This document shows, piece by piece, positions 31,067 to 37,297 of a stretch of DNA of 37,297 nucleotides (position 1 is the first letter of the stretch; the number at the start of each line of letters is the position of its first letter). Below the pieces are notes generated by a model, which was not told where the DNA came from, did no database searches, and saw nothing but the letters and a program-made list of their open reading frames with translations. The stretch covers positions 1-37,297 of the forward strand of contig CAKSIG010000010.1 of NCBI GenBank assembly GCA_934463035.1. The letters are read 5' to 3'. The position numbers were made by a program, and so were the translations under genes. Source of the DNA: an uncultured Eubacteriales bacterium. Lineage in GTDB: Bacteria > Bacillota > Clostridia > Oscillospirales > Acutalibacteraceae.

Positions 31067-31979
31067 ATACTCCTATAAGAATTTTCTTTAAAGCGACAAT
31101 GTCGTTTTGGTCAAGAACGCCGTCGCCGTTCACGTCGGCAGGACCCTTTTGCGTCAGCACGGTACCGCTTGCCACCTGTTTTTCAAGTGCTATCAAGTCG
31201 CGCACGTCTATCTCGCCGTCATAATTAAGGTCGCCCGCCGTGTAAGGGGGAACCTTTTTCTGCAACGCAAAATTCTGCGCGAGCGCGGTTGCGTCCGCCA
31301 CGCCGAGATTTTTTAGTTTTTCGTCGGTGTTTAAAAAGTTGTCATAGTCGTCGGTGTCAACAAAGGCGTGCTCGACGATTAAGCACAGCACACCGTATCT
31401 TCTGGCGGCGTTCATAACGGTGTAATAATCCGCAAGGCTTCCGTCGGGATAGCGTTCGTTGTCGGTGCAGTCCCTGATTTTTTTGCCCCTGTTTCTTAAT
31501 CCGAGCGCCGAGAGCTGATTTAAAATAAGGTCGGCTATGTAACCGCCCCAGCTGTTAAATTCCTGATAATATGTACTTGCGTTAGGATACCATACCTCGG
31601 CGCCCCTGCCGCCGCCTGCGTTGCAATGCAGGCTTACCAAAATGTCGGAATGATAGTTGCTTGCAATCTCCGCCCTCTTGCGCAGGCTGGCGCTTTTCGT
31701 GCCGAGACTCGTATCGGTGTTGTCATACCTTGTCATATAAACCGTAACGTTATCGTAGGTTTCAAGCTCTTCCTTGCAGTATTGAGCGATTTTAAGGTTT
31801 AAATCTCTTTCGCACATAGGATTATTTGTTCCCGAACCGGGGTCCTCGCCGCCGTGGCCCGGGTCGAGGGTGATTATAATGCGTCGGTCCGCCGCCTGAA
31901 CCTGCGATACAACCGAAACAACACAGCCGATAATAAGCATTACCGCCGTAATAAATACCGAAATTCTCTTTGCGTTCAC
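31065..31979 (-). CDS. Secreted N-acetylmuramoyl-L-alanine amidase with C-terminal dockerin
   Basis: A 304-residue exported protein. The signal peptide is about 1-29 (cleavage after VQA). The Amidase_3 domain is about 33-240, with zinc ligands His42 (DPGHGG), Glu57 and His118 (LHCNAGG) and catalytic Glu203 (LIVEHAF). It would cut between MurNAc and L-Ala in peptidoglycan. Residues about 248-304 are a type I dockerin: two calcium loops, DLNYDGEIDVRDLIALEK and DVNGDGVLDQNDIVALKK. Dockerins bind cohesins, so the enzyme may be held on a scaffoldin or a cohesin-bearing surface protein. The start is GTG 31979 with GAGGTGG upstream. A plausible -10 (TATAAT) lies near 32020. Confidence 0.93.
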   Translation of the reverse strand: MNAKRISVFITAVMLIIGCVVSVVSQVQAADRRIIITLDPGHGGEDPGSGTNNPMCERDLNLKIAQYCKEELETYDNVTVYMTRYDNTDTSLGTKSASLRKRAEIASNYHSDILVSLHCNAGGGRGAEVWYPNASTYYQEFNSWGGYIADLILNQLSALGLRNRGKKIRDCTDNERYPDGSLADYYTVMNAARRYGVLCLIVEHAFVDTDDYDNFLNTDEKLKNLGVADATALAQNFALQKKVPPYTAGDLNYDGEIDVRDLIALEKQVASGTVLTQKGPADVNGDGVLDQNDIVALKKILIGV

Positions 31980-32235
31980 GTATGTCCACCTCGCATAGAA
32001 ATTTATACCGACATAATTATACTACAATCTATCACCCGAATAAAGTTTCAAAATATTACAAGTGATGAGACAAAAATGACAAAAAAGTACCGCTTGCCTA
32101 TACTTATACAACACACGGAAATTAAAAAAGGTGACAATTTAGTGCGGCAGGTTCTGATTTATTAGCGCTTTCCTAATAAATAATAATATTCTGCAAATAA
32201 TATATGCAATCAGATTGTATGAAACGGGGATAAAA

Positions 32236-32940
32236 ATGGATTATTTAACTATTGTTTTAACTTCTCTTTTTTCGCTGGCGGCGCTGTTTGTGCTGACAAA
32301 GCTGGTCGGCAACAAGCAGATGTCGGAAATAACGATGTTCGACTATATAAACAGCATAACGATAGGCTCGATAGCCGCCGAAATGGCAACCGAGCTTGAA
32401 AAACCCCTGCGCCCGCTGACGGCTATGGTGGTGTATGCCGTCGCTTCCTATTTCATCTCAATAGCCACCTCAAAATCGCTTAAAGTAAGGCGCGTTATAT
32501 TCGGAAAATCAATAATTCTTATGCGCAACGGCAAGATATTCCGCAAAAACCTGAAAAAAGGACATCTCGACCTTAACGAGTTTCTTGTTCAGTGCCGCTC
32601 AAACGGATATTTCGATATATCGGCAATAAACACCGCCGTCTTAGAGCCGAGCGGAAAAATCAGCTTTATGCCCTTCCCGAGCAAGCGACCCGTCACGGCG
32701 GAGGACCTTAAAACCGTGCCCGTGAACGACGATATATTTTTCAACGTCATTATGGACGGCAAGGTGCTTGAAGAAAACCTGAAAAGCACGGGCAAGGATA
32801 TAAATTGGCTGCGAAACGAGCTTAAAACGCAGGGCGTAAAAAGCCCGAAAGAGGTGTTTTTGGGCGTGCTTGATATGTCGGGAACGCTCAACATATTCAA
32901 AAATAACGACGAGCTTGAAAAGAACGACTATTTTGAATAA
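32236..32940 (+). CDS. DUF421 (YetF-like) membrane protein
   Basis: A 234-residue protein with three transmembrane helices in the first 85 residues, followed by a soluble DUF421 domain. The TKLVGNKQMSEITMFDYINS pattern near residue 20-40 and the ITIGSIAAEMA stretch are typical of YetF/YdfR-type proteins. The family is associated with spore and membrane stress functions in Bacillus, but its activity is not known. The start is ATG 32236, 6 nt after a GGGG; the earlier TTG at 32215 has no ribosome-binding site. It faces the convergent minus-strand cluster and ends 63 nt before a shared hairpin. Confidence 0.88.
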   Translation: MDYLTIVLTSLFSLAALFVLTKLVGNKQMSEITMFDYINSITIGSIAAEMATELEKPLRPLTAMVVYAVASYFISIATSKSLKVRRVIFGKSIILMRNGKIFRKNLKKGHLDLNEFLVQCRSNGYFDISAINTAVLEPSGKISFMPFPSKRPVTAEDLKTVPVNDDIFFNVIMDGKVLEENLKSTGKDINWLRNELKTQGVKSPKEVFLGVLDMSGTLNIFKNNDELEKNDYFE

Positions 32941-33003
32941 AAAAACACCGCGGTATTTCATAACGGCTGTCGGGGTTACGATTGCACAAACTACCTTTTA
33001 ATG

Positions 33004-33045
33004 CAACTACGGCTTTGCTCTGATTAAAGAGCAAAGCCGTAGTTG
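33004..33045. terminator. Hairpin between DUF421 and the minus-strand cluster
   Basis: CAACTACGGCTTTGCTCT (33004-33021) pairs perfectly over 18 bp with 33028-33045, 6-nt loop. T-tracts are poor on both sides. It is placed between two convergent stops, so bidirectional termination is likely. Confidence 0.6.
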
Positions 33046-33091
33046 TTAAAGCATATATAAGAAATACGATAGATTACAAATTGTTATTATT

Positions 33092-33745
33092 TTATTCGGT
33101 GTTTGCCGTATCCTCTATATCTTCAAACTCAAATTCTTCTTCGATAATATCGTAAGCCACCAAAAGTCCCATATTTTTCTTATCTCCAACAGCCTCTAAA
33201 CAATATCCGTATGTTGCGGTTGCTACTCCATCGTGACCCACGGTAAAATAGTTCCTCATCACGCCAGCATAATGAAGTGGTTGAGTTTGTTGACCAACCG
33301 CTTCAATACTTAATCGTTCGGCTCTTTCGTGTGTCCAAAATCCGCCTGTTTCCCCATAAAAAGCAATAATTTCTTTTGTGACTTCCTCTGGCAAATCATC
33401 TGTTTCAAAAGACGGCAATCTGGCATTTTTACAGCCTTTAAGTTCTTTTTCGTATGCTTCCTTGTTGCATTTTTCAAAACTCCCGTAAAAATCGTACGGA
33501 ACTAATATTTCGTTTTCGCCTACCACATAAGCAACTGTTTCGCCGACAGTAATTTTATTTCCAATAGGACCTAAGTTTATATCTTGAACCTGCTTTTTAA
33601 TAAATTTTTCTCTATTATTAAAAATCAGAGCTATAAGCACGATTAACACAATTGCAAAAACATTGATTATGAGCAGCAAGTTAGATTTTGTAATTTCCTT
33701 TTTTTCGTTGAAAAAAGGATTGTTAATATTATAATTTTTTGACAT
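33092..33745 (-). CDS. Membrane-anchored protein of unknown family, last gene of the envelope cluster
   Basis: A 217-residue protein: a short cytoplasmic head (MSKNYNINNPFFNEKKEITK), one transmembrane helix (about 21-43, LLLIINVFAIVLIVLIALIF), then about 170 residues outside. The outer part holds GYCLEAVGDKKNMGLLVAYD near residue 185 and an acidic tail (EEEFEFEDIEDT). It has three cysteines, of which two (KCNKEAYEKELKGC) could pair. I do not recognise the fold. The start is ATG 33745 because GGAGG stands 10 nt upstream; a longer reading to 33814 would overlap that site. It is the last of five co-directional membrane genes, after an 80-nt gap. Confidence 0.7.
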   Translation of the reverse strand: MSKNYNINNPFFNEKKEITKSNLLLIINVFAIVLIVLIALIFNNREKFIKKQVQDINLGPIGNKITVGETVAYVVGENEILVPYDFYGSFEKCNKEAYEKELKGCKNARLPSFETDDLPEEVTKEIIAFYGETGGFWTHERAERLSIEAVGQQTQPLHYAGVMRNYFTVGHDGVATATYGYCLEAVGDKKNMGLLVAYDIIEEEFEFEDIEDTANTE

Positions 33746-33825
33746 TCCAGTGTTTCCTCCCCAAAATAGCGATTGTTTGTTTCTGTTTTTATAAACCGAA
33801 AAGTTAATGCACACCGCAAAATTTT

Positions 33826-34452
33826 TTATTTGATTTGAGGGAGTATAATCGTTTGTCCAACCGTTAAAATATTGGGGCTTTCAATACCGTTTATTGAAAT
33901 TATGATATTTTTGTCAGATGAATAATTTATACCGTATTTTTCACATATAGTTTCAAGAGTTTCTCCTGCGTTTACAGTATGTACGATATACGTTATATCA
34001 TTTTTATCAAAATTTTCTATTTGTTTTTCTAAGACTTCAATTTTTTCAGTTTGATACTTTATCGTATCAACTAATTTTTCATTATTTTTTTCGATAGTAT
34101 CTGTTCTGGTTTTAATATTACTGCATAAGACAGTGGTTATAATACTTAATCCAACAATAACTGCAAACAAGCCCAATGCATAGCACTTTAATTTTTTAAA
34201 TTCTTCGTAAATAAGATTGCTTAGTGATATTTTAAGGGAATTTACCTCGGCTAAATATATTTGAGTGGACTCGCCGAGGGTCTTTTTATCGTTTTTTACG
34301 GATTTCGTTTTAAATTTTTTCTCAGAATTTTCAACTTTCACGTCACTATCCGTTTTTACGTAGCTCTCTTTTCCGCAGTGACGGCAAATATATGAATCTG
34401 CCATTTCTCCGCAATTCATACACTGCCATCTATGAGTTTTGATGTTTTCCAT
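33826..34452 (-). CDS. Zinc ribbon, membrane helix, coiled coil and LysM protein
   Basis: A 208-residue protein with an N-terminal cytoplasmic zinc ribbon (CMNC at 11-14, CRHC at 23-26, like double zinc ribbon or zinc-ribbon_2 domains), a Lys/Ser-rich spacer, one transmembrane helix (about 92-112, ALGLFAVIVGLSIITTVLC), and a coiled coil (about 115-150). The C-terminal LysM domain (about 155-206) reads YIVHTVNAGETLETICEKYG to NILTVGQTIILP. LysM binds peptidoglycan, so the outer part can grip the wall while the ribbon stays inside. It lies 11 nt after the DUF6273 gene. The layout suggests a sensor or tether; no enzymatic domain is seen. Confidence 0.82.
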   Translation of the reverse strand: MENIKTHRWQCMNCGEMADSYICRHCGKESYVKTDSDVKVENSEKKFKTKSVKNDKKTLGESTQIYLAEVNSLKISLSNLIYEEFKKLKCYALGLFAVIVGLSIITTVLCSNIKTRTDTIEKNNEKLVDTIKYQTEKIEVLEKQIENFDKNDITYIVHTVNAGETLETICEKYGINYSSDKNIIISINGIESPNILTVGQTIILPQIK

Positions 34453-34463
34453 ATTTTATCACC

Positions 34464-35468
34464 TTAATCTATTCTTATCCACATAGTCGGTCTGACACCG
34501 ACATAGCCGTCAACATAGTATCCCTCGGTATTAACAGAACCGGCGCCATATACACCGGAAGCACCCATTTTCTCATCTCCCGGTGATCGCAGCCACCAAG
34601 CAATATTAAGGTTTACATATCTGGGTATTACTATATCATACTTGTTTGCTTCTTCGACGCTTAACAAAAATACTTTGTCTACCGTTGGATTTCCGCCCGT
34701 TGTACCATATTGCGGATTGTCAAGATTCAAATTGGTTACTTCGACAATTCTTTCTCTGTCGCTCTCTGAAAAGCTGTTATAAAATTCATTGTTTAAGTAT
34801 TGGCGGAGAGAACAGTTTTCCCACGTTGTTTCTTCAAGGGCTCTGTTATATTGCATATTGCAAATTATATATTCGGTAATTATTAATGCAGTATTATCTT
34901 TAATATCTAAAATCTTACAATTGTTATTTCCGAACTTTATAATGTCTCCTACCTTAAATTCATTCTTATTGGTGGAACTTGAAGCCCCATATTTGCTATT
35001 TGTTTGAGTATTCGTGGTTGTGTTGCTTGATGAATAGTCGTCATATCTATAATTGCTTTGAGTATAGGCATTGTTGTTTTCCGAATAGGAATATGAAGAT
35101 TTGCTGCTTGAACTAGATGTATCATCACCGAGGTTCGCATAATAATCCATATCAATTTCCCCTATATATTCGCTGCCGTTTTTGTCCCTTAACCAAATCT
35201 CTCCCTCTCTCAACTCGCGAGATGTTTCGTAATTTCCGTTGTTCTCCTTGCCCTCTTTGTCCTCCGAACTGTCCGTGGTTTTTGATACAAGTGCAAACGT
35301 TAGAACAACTAACAAACCAACTAGTAAAATAACTAATAAAGTGCTGCCTACGATTATAAATAAAGGCTCGCTTTTTGAGTATCTGTTTAACTTTGGAGGA
35401 ACAAATTCGTTTTTGCTCTCAGGCAACGGCGGCAATTCAAATTCCCCGTTTTTGTTTTCGTCTGTCAT
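34464..35468 (-). CDS. Membrane-anchored DUF6273 protein
   Basis: A 334-residue protein. It has a Pro/Glu-rich cytoplasmic head (1-36), a transmembrane helix (37-61, FIIVGSTLLVILLVGLLVVL), and a Glu/Ser/Asn/Tyr/Thr-rich low-complexity stalk (about 62-168, including SSSSSKSSYSYSENNNAY). The C-terminal domain (about 170-334) is DUF6273: VGDIIKFGNNNCKILDI, TTWENCSLRQYLNNEFYNSF, LLSVEEANKY, WWLRSPG, and VRPTMWI at the end. Known members share the WxLRSPG...VRPA(M/L)W pattern, but their ligand is unknown. The ATG overlaps the preceding stop by 4 nt (ATGA), so it is coupled to the upstream gene. Confidence 0.85.
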   Translation of the reverse strand: MTDENKNGEFELPPLPESKNEFVPPKLNRYSKSEPLFIIVGSTLLVILLVGLLVVLTFALVSKTTDSSEDKEGKENNGNYETSRELREGEIWLRDKNGSEYIGEIDMDYYANLGDDTSSSSSKSSYSYSENNNAYTQSNYRYDDYSSSNTTTNTQTNSKYGASSSTNKNEFKVGDIIKFGNNNCKILDIKDNTALIITEYIICNMQYNRALEETTWENCSLRQYLNNEFYNSFSESDRERIVEVTNLNLDNPQYGTTGGNPTVDKVFLLSVEEANKYDIVIPRYVNLNIAWWLRSPGDEKMGASGVYGAGSVNTEGYYVDGYVGVRPTMWIRID

Positions 35469-35998
35469 TGAAAATAGCCTCCGAAGTTTAACATATTAAA
35501 AATCATTAATACAATACCTATTGCGCCAATGACTAATGCGGATAAACCAAATCCCCGAGCCTTGTTTTTAAATTTCGCAACTGGCTTAAACACTTCATTG
35601 TTTTCGCTTGAATTTGACGCAACTGCAATAATTCCGAAAATAAATCCGAGCACGCTGAATATAATAGGAAGTATAAAAAGACCTACGAGCGAAAAAACAA
35701 AACCTGTTATCGCCAAGCCGAGACAACGTTCTTGCGGTGTGTTCGTTGCCGCTATATGCTCGTAATTTTCGTTGTAACCGCCTGTTTTACTATATAAATT
35801 TGAATTGCTAAATTGATCTGTTGTGTTGCCGTTTGAATATATCCTCCAAATTTCAGTATTTTTTAATTCGGTCCAATTTTTGATTTTTTCATTGACAACG
35901 AGTGTGTTAGGAAATACTTCATGATTCCTAATTTTATATATCAAAACATTCTCAGGTATTTTTCTTGCCTCATTACTAATTGCAATGTACCAATCCAT
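35465..35998 (-). CDS. GYF_2-like domain plus membrane protein (paralogue A)
   Basis: A 177-residue protein. Residues about 1-55 resemble GYF_2: DWYIAISNEARKIPENVLIY, then VFPNTLVVNEKIKNWTELKN, matching the pattern in which a short sheet ends in TLV...W. A polar spacer follows, then two pairs of helices of DUF4190 type (LGLAITGFVFSLVGLFILPI and GFGLSALVIGAIGIVLMIFN). It shares the N-terminal domain with the next gene upstream but differs in its membrane half. It is coupled to the DUF6273 gene by a 4-nt overlap. A protein-protein adaptor role at the membrane is suggested by the GYF fold; it is not proven. Confidence 0.75.
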   Translation of the reverse strand: MDWYIAISNEARKIPENVLIYKIRNHEVFPNTLVVNEKIKNWTELKNTEIWRIYSNGNTTDQFSNSNLYSKTGGYNENYEHIAATNTPQERCLGLAITGFVFSLVGLFILPIIFSVLGFIFGIIAVASNSSENNEVFKPVAKFKNKARGFGLSALVIGAIGIVLMIFNMLNFGGYFQ

Positions 35999-36022
35999 TT
36001 TAACAATATCTCCTTTATAATA

Positions 36023-36640
36023 TCAATAATAACTGTTTTCGCTAACAACTTCTAACTCTCTAAAAAAATGTTCGCTGAAAAACAGGGGTTCAAACATCCA
36101 ATTTACCACCAAAATATAATATACAATTTCAAAACAAATTAATATAATTGTAATTATGGCTAATTTTCGCCCGTTTAGGTATTTCCAAGTGTTAATGCTA
36201 TAATCGGGGTAGCGTTCATAATCGTCAACACTGCAAAACCATATTATTATTAATGCGATTGCAGATAATGCGAGTATTATAGCAGTTACATACCAAAATT
36301 TATATGTAGCTATAACCACTCCGCTAAGTTCATATTGTTTCGCTCGACTTATAAACATAACTATAAAAAAGTCCGCAAGTGCGAAAAGGAACGAAGTGAT
36401 TACCAAACCATTTCCTACGCTTTTATGTCCGCCTTTTGACTCCTCTTGTTTTGTTCTGCTTTCAAGAACTTTAACCCTGTTTTTGTAAATCTCCAAATTT
36501 TCTAATTTTGTCCATTCTTGCATATTTTCATTTATAACTAATGTTTGAGGGGAAATTTCATTGTTTTCGATTTTATAGATAAGGACTTCTTCGTTTAATT
36601 TTTGTATATCCCCGTCTTTTGAACAAATAAACCACTCCAT
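36023..36640 (-). CDS. GYF_2-like domain plus membrane protein (paralogue B)
   Basis: A 205-residue protein. Residues about 1-55 form the same GYF_2-like domain as its neighbour: EWFICSKDGDIQKLNEEVLI, then ISPQTLVINENMQEWTKLEN. A basic-acidic linker follows, then about three transmembrane helices (near 75-97, 110-132, 155-177: VITSFLFALADFFIVMFI, WYVTAIILALSAIALIIIWF, LAIITIILICFEIVYYILVV). AT-rich coding and a GGAGG-like site (ATAGGAGG) precede the ATG. It lies 27 nt after the glycosylase gene. The duplicated GYF_2 heads, each with a different membrane part, suggest two adaptors binding related Pro-rich ligands, possibly the Pro-rich head of the DUF6273 protein (ELPPLPE, VPPKL). Confidence 0.75.
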   Translation of the reverse strand: MEWFICSKDGDIQKLNEEVLIYKIENNEISPQTLVINENMQEWTKLENLEIYKNRVKVLESRTKQEESKGGHKSVGNGLVITSFLFALADFFIVMFISRAKQYELSGVVIATYKFWYVTAIILALSAIALIIIWFCSVDDYERYPDYSINTWKYLNGRKLAIITIILICFEIVYYILVVNWMFEPLFFSEHFFRELEVVSENSYY

Positions 36641-36667
36641 TTTATAACCTCCTATAATTTCTGTTAA

Positions 36668-37210
36668 TTACAAGGCAAAGAATCTAAGTTTGTTATTATT
36701 ATCATCTTTGTTTTCAAATTCTGAATGAACCAATCCTTTTCTTTTGATTGCAACAAATTCATCACACGATTTTTTCTCAATCCATAGTTCCGAATCTTTT
36801 GCAAGTATATCTGTACCGTGGAATTTTTTGTCGACACAGAGTGCCTTTGCTAACTTGCAGGGACCGTCATAGTAATCATCGTTATAAATACCCGAACGCA
36901 CAAGAACGTTATCAGGTTTCCCTTTTTCTCCGCAAACCAACAAAATCATTCCGCCGTAAACGCAACATATTCCGCCTCTTTCAAATAAAGGAGAGTTGGC
37001 TATTGTTTTTTGCTTTTTCCCATGGTTTCCTTCATAGCCATACCCATAACAGGTGCTGTCGTCAGATGGATATGCTTCTGTCTCCATAATTATCATCTTA
37101 CGTATTTCACCGTTAGGCATTTTTCTGCACAAAAGGCTCCCAAGAAGTTTTTGTGCGACTTGATCTGCTGATTGAATAAAGAATTCTAAATCTTTTTCAG
37201 TATAACGCAT
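36668..37210 (-). CDS. Divergent 3-methyladenine DNA glycosylase (AAG/MPG family)
   Basis: A 180-residue protein of the Pfam Pur_DNA_glyco (AAG) family, which flips out and excises alkylated purines. The catalytic Glu-Tyr pair is in METEAY (Glu45, Tyr47), and GPCKLAKALCVDKKFHG near 126-142 is the family's GPG(R/K)L motif with Cys in place of the second Gly. Other conserved spots diverge: the His/Arg-rich loop reads STCYGYGYEGNHGKKQK, and the usual YxYGM strand is CCVYGGMILLVC. AGGAGG (37221-37226) precedes the ATG, so it is well translated. It may be transcribed with the membrane cluster that starts 27 nt later. Confidence 0.85.
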   Translation of the reverse strand: MRYTEKDLEFFIQSADQVAQKLLGSLLCRKMPNGEIRKMIIMETEAYPSDDSTCYGYGYEGNHGKKQKTIANSPLFERGGICCVYGGMILLVCGEKGKPDNVLVRSGIYNDDYYDGPCKLAKALCVDKKFHGTDILAKDSELWIEKKSCDEFVAIKRKGLVHSEFENKDDNNNKLRFFAL

Positions 37211-37297
37211 GTTTATAATTCCTCCTATAAAAAGTCAAGTAGTTTTCACTAACTTGCTGTATTTTTTGATAACCTGTATGGTTATCCGTTGAGGGCA

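Noticed and set aside
37268..37286. Terminator at the right edge (GATAACC-TGTAT-GGTTATC)
   Set aside because: A 7-bp hairpin without a following T-tract on either strand; its context is cut by the window end.

Overview
The window looks like the replication-origin region of a spore-forming Bacillota of class Clostridia, probably Oscillospirales/Ruminococcaceae-like. The evidence is the order dnaA-dnaN-S4 protein-recF-DUF370-gyrB-gyrA, four sporulation or germination genes (gpr, spoIIP, spoVAE, a spoVB-like gene), two perfect parS sites, a dockerin-bearing cell-wall amidase, and a GAGGGAG-type palindromic repeat that I recall from gut Clostridia. Genus cannot be settled from sequence alone.

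Layout. 1-465: an outward-facing strong promoter at the left edge (rRNA/tRNA-like) and a small Xre regulator. 465-6812 (mostly minus): a DMT transporter, parB-parA, spoVAE between two parS sites, two PH-domain membrane proteins and rarA. 6952-9883: a spoVB-like flippase, a probable structured ncRNA on the minus strand, two small Xre regulators, a composite palindromic repeat and a DUF559 gene whose 3' end lies inside that repeat. 9914-12199: tadA, a multi-pass membrane protein and a CPBP protease. 12267-21014 (minus): the replication core gyrA, gyrB, remB-like, recF, yaaA-like, dnaN, dnaA. The dnaA-dnaN gap (19461-19676) carries what I read as the basal unwinding part of oriC: a C-run, then DnaA-trio triplets, then an A/T tract facing dnaN.

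21157-30904 (mostly plus): gpr and spoIIP divergent from dnaA, a small membrane protein, a sugar-nucleotidyltransferase-like protein, then secA and apbE on minus, then a NusG_II protein plus a Gx-type membrane protein, and asnB. 31065-32940: a dockerin-carrying amidase (minus) and a DUF421 protein (plus). 33092-37210: an AT-richer, tightly packed minus-strand cluster of five membrane-anchored proteins (two with GYF_2-like N-termini, one DUF6273, one zinc ribbon-LysM, one unknown) behind a divergent 3-methyladenine DNA glycosylase gene. This cluster is the least-described part of the window.

Most genes left of dnaA run leftward and most genes right of it run rightward, as expected if forks leave from about 19.5-21.1 kb. 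Replication start (dnaA, dnaN), supercoiling (gyrAB), repair (recF, rarA) and segregation (parABS) therefore sit together with sporulation genes that act when the origin region is captured in the forespore.
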